Shown in pieces: positions 51,368-59,279 of a stretch of DNA of 64,000 nt. A program made the translations under genes and the position numbers. Source of the DNA: Stenotrophomonas daejeonensis. Lineage in GTDB: Bacteria; Pseudomonadota; Gammaproteobacteria; Xanthomonadales; Xanthomonadaceae. A model generated the notes under the pieces. It saw only the letters and a list, made by a program, of their open reading frames with translations. It was not told the origin of the DNA and searched no databases. The stretch lies in contig NZ_LDJP01000058.1 of the NCBI RefSeq assembly GCF_001431505.1, positions 1 through 64,000 on the forward strand. The letters are read 5' to 3'. How positions within the stretch are numbered: position 1 is the stretch's first letter; each line of letters opens with the position of its first letter.

Positions 51368-52456
51368 ATGACGGTTTCCGCCCAGTTCCAAATCGAATAC
51401 CTGCAGTACCTGGATGCCGACGGCAACCTGGTACGCGACGACCTGCCGGCCTCGCTGCGCGACCCACGCGCACTGTTGCCGCTGTTCCGGCAGATGCTGG
51501 CCACCCGCGTGTTCGACACCAAGGCCGTGGCCCTGCAACGCACCGGCAAGCTCGGCACCTTTGCCTCTTGCCTGGGCCACGAAGCGGCCCACGTCGGCAT
51601 CGGCGCGGCAATGAAGCCCGGTGACGTGCTCGCCCCCAGCTACCGCGAGTACGGCGCCATGTTCATGCGCGGCGTGCGCCCGCGCGACGTGCTGATGTAC
51701 TGGGGCGGCGACGAGCGCGGCAGCGACTACGACCGCGGCAGCGACGCCGCGCGCGACTTCCCGATCTGCGTGCCGATCTCCACCCAGTGCCTGCATGCGG
51801 CCGGCACCGCGCTGTCGTTCAAGCTGCAGGGCAAGCCGCAGGTGGCGGTGGCCGTGTGCGGCGACGGCGGCAGCTCCAAGACCGACTTCTACGCCGCGGT
51901 GAACTCGGCCGGCGCCTACACCCTGCCGCTGATCCTGTGCGTGGTGAACAACGGCTGGGCGATCTCGGTGCCGCGCTCGGCGCAGACCGGCGCCGAAACC
52001 CTGGCCCAGAAGGGCCTGGCCGGCGGCCTGTTCTGCCTGCAAGTCGATGGCAACGACCTGCTGGCGGTGCTGGCGGCGATGCAGCAGGCGCGCGAACGCG
52101 CGCTGGCCGGACAGGGCGGCACCGTGCTGGAACTGCTCACTTACCGCCTGTCCGACCACACCACCGCCGACGACGCGCGCCGCTACCGCGACGACGCCGA
52201 GGTCAAGGCGGCGTGGCAGAACGAACCGCTGATCCGCCTGCGCAAGTACCTGACCGCGCAGGGCGTGTGGAGCGAGGAGGAAGAGAAGACCTGGATCGCC
52301 GAATGCGGCGCGCGCGTGGACGAGGAGGTCAACGCCTACCTCAACTGCCCGGTGCAGCCGGTCGAGGCGATGTTCGACTACCTGTACGCCGACCCGCCGC
52401 CGGACCTGCTGGCCCAGCGCGCCGCCGCCATCGCCCTGGAGCAGCGTCATGGATGA
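51368..52456 (+). CDS. pdhA: 2-oxoacid (pyruvate/branched-chain) dehydrogenase E1 alpha
   Basis: The 362 aa subunit has the thiamine-diphosphate motif [36 protein letters not shown] and the phosphorylation-loop-like [11 protein letters not shown]. Together with E1 beta it decarboxylates a 2-oxoacid. Whether pyruvate or branched-chain acids are preferred cannot be read from sequence. It opens the operon pdhA-pdhB-SH3-pdhC; no E3 gene is seen here. ATG 51368 has only a weak ribosome-binding site (GAAGG). Confidence 0.92.
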   Translation: MTVSAQFQIEYLQYLDADGNLVRDDLPASLRDPRALLPLFRQMLATRVFDTKAVALQRTGKLGTFASCLGHEAAHVGIGAAMKPGDVLAPSYREYGAMFMRGVRPRDVLMYWGGDERGSDYDRGSDAARDFPICVPISTQCLHAAGTALSFKLQGKPQVAVAVCGDGGSSKTDFYAAVNSAGAYTLPLILCVVNNGWAISVPRSAQTGAETLAQKGLAGGLFCLQVDGNDLLAVLAAMQQARERALAGQGGTVLELLTYRLSDHTTADDARRYRDDAEVKAAWQNEPLIRLRKYLTAQGVWSEEEEKTWIAECGARVDEEVNAYLNCPVQPVEAMFDYLYADPPPDLLAQRAAAIALEQRHG

Positions 52457-52541
52457 CATCAAGCACAGCGCCGCCGGCTTGCACGCCGCCCACGACCCCG
52501 GCACCGACCACGGCGCGGCAGGCGCCAGCGGAGAACCCACC

Positions 52542-53528
52542 ATGACCGCCACCCCCATCACCCTGATCGAAGCCGTGACCCAGGCGCTTGCGTGGGAAAT
52601 GGAACACGACCCGTCGGTGCTGGTGCTGGGCGAGGACGTCGGCGTCAACGGCGGCGTGTTCCGCGCCACCGCCGGCCTGCAGCAGCAGTTCGGCCCGCAG
52701 CGCGTGCTCGACACCCCGCTGGACGAAACCACCATTGCCGGCCTCACCGTCGGCCTGGCCGTGCAGGGCATGAAGCCGGTGGCCGAGGCGCAGTTCGACG
52801 GCTTCGTCTACCCGATGGTCGACCACGTGATCTGCCACGCCGCGCGCATCCGCAACCGCACCCGCGGCCGCCTGCACTGCCCGATGGTGCTGCGCGTGCC
52901 GTGGGGCGGCGGCATCCGCGCGCCGGAGCACCACAGCGAGGCCAACGAGGCCATCTTCACCAACGTGCCGGGCCTGCGCGTGGTGCTGCCGTCCAGCCCG
53001 CAGCGCGCCTACGGCCTGCTGCTGGCCGCGATCCGCGAGCCGGACCCGGTGATCTACATGGAGCCCAAGCGCATCTACCGCCAGTACAAGGAAGTGGTCG
53101 CCAACGACGGCGAGGCGCTGCCGCTGGACGTGTGCTTCGTGCTGCGCGACGGCACCGACGTGACCCTCGTCGCCTGGGGCGCGCAGGTCAAGGAAGCGCT
53201 GGAAGCGGCCGACAAGCTGGCCGGCGAAGGCATCAGCGCCGAAGTCATCGACGTGGCCACGCTGCGCCCGCTGGACTTCGCCACCATCGCCGAGTCGGTG
53301 GCCAAGACCGGCCGCTGCGTGATCGTGCAGGAAGCGCCGAAGACCGCCGGTTTCGGTGCCGAGATCGCCGCGCGGCTGGCCGAGGAGTCGATGTACGACC
53401 TGCTGGCCCCGGTCGAGCGCGTCACCGGCTACGACACCCACATCCCGCTGTTCCGGCTGGAAATGAAGTACCTGCCGAGCGTGGAGCGCATCGTCACCGC
53501 CGCCAGGCGCGCGGTCGCGGCGGGTTGA
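52542..53528 (+). CDS. pdhB: 2-oxoacid dehydrogenase E1 beta
   Basis: The 328 aa E1 beta has typical motifs: LGEDVGVNGGVFRATAGLQ, FDGFVYPMVDHVICHAARIRNRT and LRPLDFATI. ATG 52542 gives the family start MTATPITLIEA with GGAG eight bases upstream. An in-frame ATG at 52449, overlapping pdhA and also with GGAG, would add 31 residues of low-complexity sequence; both are possible. Confidence 0.92.
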   Translation: MTATPITLIEAVTQALAWEMEHDPSVLVLGEDVGVNGGVFRATAGLQQQFGPQRVLDTPLDETTIAGLTVGLAVQGMKPVAEAQFDGFVYPMVDHVICHAARIRNRTRGRLHCPMVLRVPWGGGIRAPEHHSEANEAIFTNVPGLRVVLPSSPQRAYGLLLAAIREPDPVIYMEPKRIYRQYKEVVANDGEALPLDVCFVLRDGTDVTLVAWGAQVKEALEAADKLAGEGISAEVIDVATLRPLDFATIAESVAKTGRCVIVQEAPKTAGFGAEIAARLAEESMYDLLAPVERVTGYDTHIPLFRLEMKYLPSVERIVTAARRAVAAG

Positions 53529-53530
53529 GC

Positions 53531-53881
53531 ATGCGCGCGCGCCTGCTCAGCGCCTACCGCAGCCAGTACCCCGATCCGCTCCGCTTCCACGCGGGGCAGG
53601 TCGTCGAACTGGGCGTGCGCGACGAGGAATGGCCGGACTTCGCCTGGGTGCGCACCGCCGACAACCGCGCCGGCTGGGCGCCGGTGGCGTGGCTGCGCGT
53701 GCTCGACGACGGCCACGCCGAGGCCCTGCGCGACTACACCGCGCAGGAGCTGGACGTGGACAATGGCGAGCTGGTGGAACTGCATCACGAACACGGCGGC
53801 TGGTGGTGGTCCGAACGCGCCAATGGCGCGCAGGGCTGGCTGCCGGCACGCGACCTTGAACTACTGGAAGAAACCCCCTGA
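53531..53881 (+). CDS. Two-SH3-domain protein in the pdh operon
   Basis: The 116 aa protein is built of two SH3-like domains (about 1-57 and 62-114). The second shows the eukaryote-type SH3 pattern: ALRDYTAQELDVDNGELVEL, the double tryptophan GGWWWSE and GWLPARDLELL. It has no signal peptide or transmembrane segment, so it is cytoplasmic. It lies two bases after pdhB, and its stop overlaps the pdhC start (TGATG). A role as assembly or docking factor for the E1/E2 complex is inference from position only. Confidence 0.8.
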   Translation: MRARLLSAYRSQYPDPLRFHAGQVVELGVRDEEWPDFAWVRTADNRAGWAPVAWLRVLDDGHAEALRDYTAQELDVDNGELVELHHEHGGWWWSERANGAQGWLPARDLELLEETP

Positions 53882-55251
53882 TGAGCCAGACCAAGAACTT
53901 CAACCTGCCCGACCTGGGCGAAGGCCTGCCGGACGCCACCATCGTCGAGTGGTTCGTCAAGGAAGGCGACGTCATCAAGCTGGACGAACCACTGGTGTCG
54001 ATGGAAACCGCCAAGGCGGTGGTGGAAGTGCCCTCGCCGGTGTCCGGCAAGGTGCTGAAGCTGGCCGGCGCGGCCGGCGACATCGTGGTGACCGGGCACA
54101 TGCTGGCGCAGTTCGAGATCGACCCGAACCTGCCGCAGCGCGCCGAAGGCCAGGACACCGGCCACCACCACGGTGCGCCCGCCCCGGCTGCACCGGCACC
54201 CGCGGCGGCACCCGCCCCGGCAGCGGCCGCCGCCGAGCGCGCCGACGAAGGCACCGTGGTCGGCGCGATGGTCAGCTCCAACGCCGTGCACACCGAGCAG
54301 GCCGTGGCCGTCGGCGGCGTCAAGGCGATGCCGGCGGTGCGCGCGGTGGCGCGCAAGCTCGGCGTCGACCTGGCCCGCGTGCGCGCCACCGGCGCCGATG
54401 GCGCGGTGACGATGGACGACGTGAAGCAGGCGGCGGCGAATCCGTCTGCCCTGCTCCCCTCTCCCGCCGGGAGAGGGGTTGGGGGAGAGGGTGCGGCAGC
54501 CGCCGTACCCCCATCCGCCCTGCGGGCACTTTCCCCCGATGGGGGAAGGGAGCGTACCCCGCTCTCCGCCGCCGGCAAGCCGATGCGCACCGCGCCCCCG
54601 GGCGTGGTCGCCAAGGGCCAGCCGGAGCCGCTCAAGGGCGTGCGCCGCAACATGGCGCGGGTGATGGCCGACGCGCACAGCAAGGTGGTGCCGACCACGC
54701 TCAGCGACGATGCCGACATCCACGCCTGGGCGCCGGGCAACGACATGACCTCGCGGCTGGTGCGCGGCATCGTCCGTGCCTGCCAGGCAGTGCCGGCGAT
54801 GAACGCATGGTTCGACGGCGACAACCTCACCCGCACCCTGCACGCGCAGGTGGACATCGGCATCGCCGTGGACACCGACGACGGCCTGTTCGTGCCGGCG
54901 CTGCGCAACGCCGACATGCTCGACGCACGCGGCGTGCGCGAGGGCATCAACCGCCTGCGCCAGCAGGTCGAGGATCGCAGCATCGCCCCGTCGGAGCTGA
55001 CCGGCTACACCATCAGCCTGTCCAACTTCGGCATGTTCGCCGGCCGCTACGCCACCCCGGTGGTGGTGCCGCCGTGCGTGGCGATCGTCGCCGCCGGCCG
55101 CGCCCGCTTCCAGCTGACCCCGGTGATGGGCGGGGTGGAAACGCACAAGGTGATCCCGCTGTCGGTCACCTTCGACCACCGCGCCTGCACCGGCGGCGAG
55201 GCGGCGCGCTTCCTGCGCGCATTGATCGACGATCTCGCGTTGGTCAATTAA
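53881..55251 (+). CDS. pdhC: 2-oxoacid dehydrogenase E2 (dihydrolipoamide acyltransferase)
   Basis: The 456 aa E2 has one lipoyl domain (about 1-80, lipoyl-lysine in METAKAVVEV), an Ala/Pro linker, a peripheral-subunit-binding domain (about 146-185, VRAVARKLGVDLARVRATG), a second linker and the catalytic domain (about 255-455). The second linker (about 190-240) is encoded by two dispersed repeats read in frame. The catalytic signature reads DHRACTGG where most E2 enzymes have DHRxxDG. ATG 53881 overlaps the SH3 gene stop. Confidence 0.92.
   Translation: MSQTKNFNLPDLGEGLPDATIVEWFVKEGDVIKLDEPLVSMETAKAVVEVPSPVSGKVLKLAGAAGDIVVTGHMLAQFEIDPNLPQRAEGQDTGHHHGAPAPAAPAPAAAPAPAAAAAERADEGTVVGAMVSSNAVHTEQAVAVGGVKAMPAVRAVARKLGVDLARVRATGADGAVTMDDVKQAAANPSALLPSPAGRGVGGEGAAAAVPPSALRALSPDGGRERTPLSAAGKPMRTAPPGVVAKGQPEPLKGVRRNMARVMADAHSKVVPTTLSDDADIHAWAPGNDMTSRLVRGIVRACQAVPAMNAWFDGDNLTRTLHAQVDIGIAVDTDDGLFVPALRNADMLDARGVREGINRLRQQVEDRSIAPSELTGYTISLSNFGMFAGRYATPVVVPPCVAIVAAGRARFQLTPVMGGVETHKVIPLSVTFDHRACTGGEAARFLRALIDDLALVN
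54454..54560. repeat. Two dispersed repeats inside the pdhC linker
   Basis: 54454-54500 matches the CCCTCTCCCGCCGGGAGAGG element that flanks the DUF559 gene. 54505-54560 matches the CATCCGCCCTGCGGGCAC element at 34812-34855. Both are read through without frameshift and encode a Gly/Pro/Arg/Ala-rich linker. Confidence 0.8.
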
Positions 55252-55260
55252 ACGAAAGCC

Positions 55261-55357
55261 ATGTGGGGCAAGCCCCGCATCTACCTTGTAGGTGCCGGGC
55301 TTGCCCGGCACGGGGCTTCACCGGTAAAGCCGCATGCGGGGCAAGCCCCGCATCTAC
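55261..55357. repeat. Cluster of three REP units after pdhC
   Basis: Inverted unit 55261-55284, direct unit 55288-55311 (GTAG, GTGCCGGG/CCCGGCAC) and inverted unit 55334-55357 (ATGCGGGG/CCCCGCAT). Loops are CTTG or CAAG throughout. It is the densest REP cluster in the window. Confidence 0.85.
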
Positions 55358-55401
55358 GACACCGGGGTTTTGCGATGAACCCGATGGATGCGGTGGGTTC
55401 G

Positions 55402-55495
55402 GTGGGTGCCGACCGTTGGTCGGCACTATCCATCGGCTTGCGGTAAAGCCCCACGGCGCTACGCGCCGCCGCCACGACCAACGGTCGGGCGCTAC
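55402..55495. repeat. REP-like pair of the GACCGTTGGTC class
   Basis: 55402-55426 has a GTGG head and the stem GTGCCGACC/GGTCGGCAC; 55472-55495 carries the inverted GACCAACGGTC core with CTAC at its end. Different core sequence but the same head logic as the other REPs. Confidence 0.65.
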
Positions 55496-55537
55496 CGTCT
55501 TCGCTAGCCCCAGCCCCACCATTGCTAAACTCGGCGC

Positions 55538-56020
55538 ATGTTCACCACTTCCACGCTCACCGGCAGCAAGCCGGAACAGTACGCCCAGCTGCTGGCCCAG
55601 GCCCGCGCGCTGGTCCACGGCGAAAGCGACCGCATCGCCAATGCCGCCAACCTGTCGGCGCTGGTCTACCACGCGCTACCGCAGCTGAACTGGGTCGGCT
55701 TCTATTTCTTCGACGGCACCGAGCTGGTGGTCGGCCCGTTCCAGGGCCTGCCGGCCTGCGTGCGCATACCGCTGCACAAGGGCGTGTGCGGCGCGGCGGC
55801 CAGCAGTGGCCAGACCCAGCGCGTGGAGGACGTCAACGCCTTTCCCGGCCATATCGCCTGCGACTCAGCCTCGCGCTCGGAGCTGGTGGTGCCGCTATTC
55901 CACGACGGCAGGCTGGTCGGCGTGTTCGACATCGACAGCCCGGTCCCCGCGCGCTTCGACGCCGACGACCAGGCCGGGCTGGAGGCCATCGCCGGAGCGT
56001 TCGTCGGGGCCTTGAAGTGA
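55538..56020 (+). CDS. msrC: Free methionine-(R)-sulfoxide reductase (GAF domain)
   Basis: The 160 aa GAF-domain enzyme reduces free Met-R-sulfoxide. The three functional cysteines are at C74, C84 and C108 (LPACVRIPLHKGVCG, GHIACDSASRSE), with the spacing of E. coli fRMsr (84, 94, 118). Start ATG 55538. Its stop overlaps the GTG start of the following gene (GTGA). Confidence 0.93.
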   Translation: MFTTSTLTGSKPEQYAQLLAQARALVHGESDRIANAANLSALVYHALPQLNWVGFYFFDGTELVVGPFQGLPACVRIPLHKGVCGAAASSGQTQRVEDVNAFPGHIACDSASRSELVVPLFHDGRLVGVFDIDSPVPARFDADDQAGLEAIAGAFVGALK

Positions 56021-56382
56021 GCACGCTGAAGCTGCGCAACATCGGCCCCAAGAGCGCGGCATGGCTGCGCCAGGTGGGCCTGCGCAGCGCCGAGGACCTG
56101 GCCGCGGCCGGTGCGGTCGGCGCCTTCGTCAAGGTGCGCCGCGCCGGCTTCAAGCCCAGCCTCAACCTGCTCTATTCGCTGGAAGGGGCATTGCTTGGCT
56201 GCCATTGGCAGGAAGTGCCCGAGCCGCGCCGCCAGCAGCTGGTCGCCGAGTACGAAGCCGCCGCCGGCGCACTGTCGGCCGTGCCCAGCGCGCAGCGGCC
56301 CGGCCCGGTGCGGGAGCACCACGTGCAGGCCGAAGCCGAAGTGGAAGAAACCGGCGAACTTGGTTTCGACGAAAACCCGTAG
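56017..56382 (+). CDS. TfoX C-terminal-domain-like protein
   Basis: The 121 aa protein starts VSTLKLRNIGPKSAAWLRQVGLRSAEDLAAAG, a helix-hairpin-helix-like fold characteristic of the TfoX C-terminal domain; the N-terminal TfoX domain is absent. The last 35 residues are acidic and probably disordered. GTG 56017 overlaps the fRMsr stop, so the two are coupled. Its TAG stop is part of a REP head. A competence-related role is possible but not shown. Confidence 0.8.
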   Translation: MSTLKLRNIGPKSAAWLRQVGLRSAEDLAAAGAVGAFVKVRRAGFKPSLNLLYSLEGALLGCHWQEVPEPRRQQLVAEYEAAAGALSAVPSAQRPGPVREHHVQAEAEVEETGELGFDENP

Positions 56383-56448
56383 ATGCGGGGCTTGCCCCGC
56401 ATGAAGCTTCACCGGGAAAGCGCCATGCGGGGCAAGCCCCGCATCTAC
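56379..56448. repeat. REP dimer between convergent TfoX-like and cobS genes
   Basis: Direct unit 56379-56402 and inverted unit 56425-56448, both with perfect ATGCGGGG/CCCCGCAT arms and GTAG heads. Each head supplies the TAG stop of the adjacent gene: 56380-56382 for the TfoX-like gene and 56445-56447 for cobS on the minus strand. Confidence 0.88.
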
Positions 56449-57167
56449 GCCGCCAGTACCAATGCCAGCAGCAGCAGGCTTTCGGTGACCTCGACGCTGG
56501 CGCCGAGGCAATCGCCGGAAATGCCGCCCAGCCGGCGCCGCCAGTAGAAGGCGACCAGCGGCACCAGCAGCAGGGCCAGCAGCAACGGCCAGGCCACGAA
56601 CGCGGTGATTGCCGCCAGCAGCAGCGCCCACAGCCACAGCGACCGCAGACTCAGCTGCCACGAAAAGCGCTCGGCCATGCCGGCACCATGCAGCGACGGC
56701 AGCAGCCGGCTCCACCACAGCGTGCCCCAGCGCGCCCACGCCGGCACCAGCACGATGCCGTACCACAACGAGCTCGTCGCCAGTTCGCCCAGCAGCACGA
56801 ACTTGAGCAGCAGCTGCATGACCAGCGTGACCACGCCGAACACGCCCATGTGCGGGTCCTTGAGCACCTCGAGGAAGCGCTGCGGGTCGCGGTGCGCAGC
56901 GCCGAAGGCGTCGGCCACGTCGCCCAGCCCGTCCAGGTGCAGCGCGCCGGTCACCCACACCCACAGCAGCAGGGCCAGCGCGCCGGCCAGCCACGGCCGC
57001 CCGTCCAGCAGGTACAGCGGCAACATCAGCAGCGCGCCGATGATCGCGCCGACCAGCGGGTAGTACACCGCCGAACGGCTCAGGTCGTCGTTGCGGAAAT
57101 CCTTCACTTGCGGCGTCGGCAGCCGGGTCAGGAACTGGATGGCCAGGATCAGACGGCGCACGCTCAT
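56445..57167 (-). CDS. cobS: Adenosylcobinamide-GDP ribazoletransferase
   Basis: CobS (240 aa) is a membrane enzyme that joins adenosylcobinamide-GDP with alpha-ribazole. It has about six helices and signatures FLTRLPTP, HLDGLGDVADAFGA, DPHMGVFGV and GISGDCLGASVEVTE. It starts at ATG 57167, overlapping the end of cobC by four bases. Part of a cobT-cobC-cobS group for nucleotide-loop assembly; its stop comes from a REP. Confidence 0.95.
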   Translation of the reverse strand: MSVRRLILAIQFLTRLPTPQVKDFRNDDLSRSAVYYPLVGAIIGALLMLPLYLLDGRPWLAGALALLLWVWVTGALHLDGLGDVADAFGAAHRDPQRFLEVLKDPHMGVFGVVTLVMQLLLKFVLLGELATSSLWYGIVLVPAWARWGTLWWSRLLPSLHGAGMAERFSWQLSLRSLWLWALLLAAITAFVAWPLLLALLLVPLVAFYWRRRLGGISGDCLGASVEVTESLLLLALVLAA

Positions 57168-57760
57168 GGCTGGCACAGCTCCAGCAGTTCGCCCCACAAC
57201 CGGCCATCGTCGTCGCGCTCCACGCGCAGGCGCAGGCGCGTGCCGTAGTCGATGCGCAGCGCCCACAGCGCCGCCAGCGGCATGCCGCACACGCACGACA
57301 CCGCCAGCCGCAGCACGCCGGCGTGGCTGACCACCAGCACCGGGTCGCCGCCTTCGTCCTCGTCTTCGCCCTCGTCCAGCAGCCGTTGCAGCTGCGCTTC
57401 GATGCGCGAGTGGAACTGCTGCCAGCTCTCGCCGTTGGGCGGCACCTGCGCATGCGGCGGGTCGTATAGCCCGGCCAGCTGCGCGGCGGGGATCTCGTCG
57501 TAGCGGCGGCCGTCCCAGTCGCCGAAGTCCAGTTCGGCCCAGTTCGGGTGGATCTCGCAGAACAGCTCGCGGCCGGCCAGCAGCGCGGTGGCGGTATCCA
57601 GCGCACGCCGGCGCGGCGAGGCGATCACCCGGCTCCAGCGGCCACCGCCGTGGCGTTGCAGCAGCGCATCCACCGCGCCGTCGAGCAGTGGCGGGTCGGT
57701 GCGCCCGTCGAGGTGGCCGTGGCGGCCGGTGGAAGCATGGCGCATCAGGTCGAGGATCAC
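57164..57760 (-). CDS. cobC: Alpha-ribazole phosphatase (histidine phosphatase)
   Basis: The 198 aa protein has the phosphoglycerate-mutase-type motif DLMRHAST with catalytic H8, an SPRRRALDTA motif, and VVSHAGVLRL with the second His. In a cob gene cluster this is CobC, which removes phosphate from alpha-ribazole phosphate. GTG 57760 overlaps the cobT stop (GTGA) and its own end overlaps cobS, so all three genes are coupled. Confidence 0.9.
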   Translation of the reverse strand: MILDLMRHASTGRHGHLDGRTDPPLLDGAVDALLQRHGGGRWSRVIASPRRRALDTATALLAGRELFCEIHPNWAELDFGDWDGRRYDEIPAAQLAGLYDPPHAQVPPNGESWQQFHSRIEAQLQRLLDEGEDEDEGGDPVLVVSHAGVLRLAVSCVCGMPLAALWALRIDYGTRLRLRVERDDDGRLWGELLELCQP

Positions 57761-58827
57761 GGCGCGGCGCTCCGCTGCGCCACCGCCGCCTCGGCGAAGG
57801 TGGCCATGTCGTTGTGCAGCGCGCAGGCCAGCCGCAGCAGCGGCAACGCCAGCGCGGCGCCGGAGCCTTCGCCCAAGCGCAGGTCCAGTTGCAGCAGCGG
57901 CGCGGCCTGCAGGCAATCGAGCACGCGGGCATGGCCGCATTCGGCCGAGCGATGCGAGAACAGCAGCCACGGCCGCAGCGACGGGTTGATCCGCACCGCC
58001 GCCAGCGCCGCGGCCGAAACGATGAAGCCGTCCACCAGCACCGGCACGCCGCGCTGCGCGGCGGCGATCATGGCCGCGGCCAGTGCGGCGATCTCCAGCC
58101 CGCCGACGCGGCGCAGGGCCTCGTGGCCGGGGATGGCGGCGGCATCGATGGCAGCCCCATGCAGGGCCAGCGCCTGCGCGACGAGTTGCTGCTTGCGGGC
58201 GACGCGCGGCGCATCCAGCCCGGTCCCCGCGCCGACCATACCTTCCAGCGGCAATGGCCCGAGCACGGCGGCCAGCGCACTGGCGGCGGTGGTGTTGCCG
58301 ATGCCCATCTCGCCGAGCAGCAGCAGGTCGGCGCCATCGGCGCAGGCCGCTGCCACCGCACGCTGCGCGGCCGCGAAGGCGGCATCGAGGTCGGCCGGCG
58401 CCATCGCCGGGCCCACGCTGAAATCGTCGGTGCCGCGGCGCGGTTTGTCGCAGGCCACGCCCGGCACCGGCGCATCGGCCAGGCTGCCGACGTCCCATAC
58501 ATGCAGCGGCAGCCCGAGCTCGCGCGCCAGCACCGCGATGGCGGCGCCGCCGGCGGCGAAGTTGCGCAGCATCTGCACCGTCACCTCGGCCGGATAGGCC
58601 GACACGCCCCGCGCGGCGATGCCGTGGTCGCCGGCGAATACCAGCACCGGCACCCGCGCGGCGCGCGGCCGCTCGCGGCCCTGCAGCGCGGCCAGTTCGA
58701 TGGCGAGGGTTTCCAGCCGCCCCAGCGCGCCTTCCGGCTTGGTCAGCTGCCGCTGGCGGGAGATGGCCTGCTGCCGGTGCGCCGACGAGGGCGCGGGGCA
58801 GGCGCGGGTGAACCAGTCTTGCGTCAC
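57757..58827 (-). CDS. cobT: Nicotinate-nucleotide:dimethylbenzimidazole phosphoribosyltransferase
   Basis: CobT (356 aa) makes alpha-ribazole phosphate from dimethylbenzimidazole. Signatures include KPEGALGRLE, VFAGDHGIAARGVSAYP, EMGIGNTTAASAL and the C-terminal RLGEGSGAALALPLL. It is the first gene of cobT-cobC-cobS and is divergent from the cobalamin riboswitch and btuB. No riboswitch is seen on its own strand. Confidence 0.95.
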   Translation of the reverse strand: MTQDWFTRACPAPSSAHRQQAISRQRQLTKPEGALGRLETLAIELAALQGRERPRAARVPVLVFAGDHGIAARGVSAYPAEVTVQMLRNFAAGGAAIAVLARELGLPLHVWDVGSLADAPVPGVACDKPRRGTDDFSVGPAMAPADLDAAFAAAQRAVAAACADGADLLLLGEMGIGNTTAASALAAVLGPLPLEGMVGAGTGLDAPRVARKQQLVAQALALHGAAIDAAAIPGHEALRRVGGLEIAALAAAMIAAAQRGVPVLVDGFIVSAAALAAVRINPSLRPWLLFSHRSAECGHARVLDCLQAAPLLQLDLRLGEGSGAALALPLLRLACALHNDMATFAEAAVAQRSAAP

Positions 58828-58934
58828 GGCTGTTCCGTTGCTGCGTTGCGGTCGCGCATTTTACGGTGGTGCGGGCGGGACGCAGGGCCCGCGCCTGCCT
58901 TCGCGGCGCCGATGGCATAGAATGCGCGCACTTT

Positions 58935-59152
58935 CGGGTGACCGGCTGGGACTTCCTCCCGCCGGTTGAAACGGGAAGCCGGTGCCGCGCATTGCTGGAG
59001 TTCCAGCCATCCGCCAGTCCGGCGCTGCCCCCGCAACGGTGAGCAGGACAGCCCAGACACACCGCCACTGTGCATCCATCGCATGGGAAGGCGTCTGGGC
59101 GGAAGCGGCCACGGCCGCTTCGCCTGCAAGCCCGGAGACCGGCCCGGAAGCC
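58935..59152 (+). ncRNA. Cobalamin (AdoCbl) riboswitch
   Basis: Conserved elements appear in order: GGGAAGCCGGTG (58973-58984), GCTGCCCCCGCAACGGT (about 59024-59040), GCCACTG (59064-59070) and the B12 box AAGCCCGGAGACCGGCC (59128-59144). A -10-like TAGAAT at 58918-58923 lies a few bases upstream. The aptamer is followed by the btuB leader. Binding of adenosylcobalamin should reduce btuB expression. Confidence 0.95.
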
Positions 59153-59244
59153 GACTGGTTGCGATGCGGAGGGCATGGCGGCGGCAGTGGCGCCGTGCGC
59201 GCACTCCGTCGTGGCGTCCTCTCCTGGCAACCCCCACCGTCTGT

Positions 59245-59262
59245 CCGCGCGGGAGCGCGCGG
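59245..59262 (+). promoter_or_regulatory. Expression-platform hairpin before btuB
   Basis: CCGCGCG/CGCGCGG form a 7-bp stem with a GGAG loop, just 5' of the ribosome-binding site GCAGGAG (59266-59272). No T tract follows, so control of translation initiation is more likely than termination. This is inference. Confidence 0.5.
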
Positions 59263-59279
59263 GTTGCAGGAGTTTCCCG

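Larger units (their letters stand above)
55252..55537. other. Gene-free stretch with clustered REPs
   Basis: No gene is visible between pdhC and the fRMsr gene. The stretch is filled by three GTAG-type REPs (55261-55357) and a second inverted pair of another sequence class (55402-55495). Confidence 0.6.

Noticed and set aside
55261-55495. Repeat cluster resembling a CRISPR array
   Set aside because: Units alternate in orientation, are palindromic with GTAG heads and have irregular spacers, which fits REPs and not CRISPR; no cas genes are nearby.
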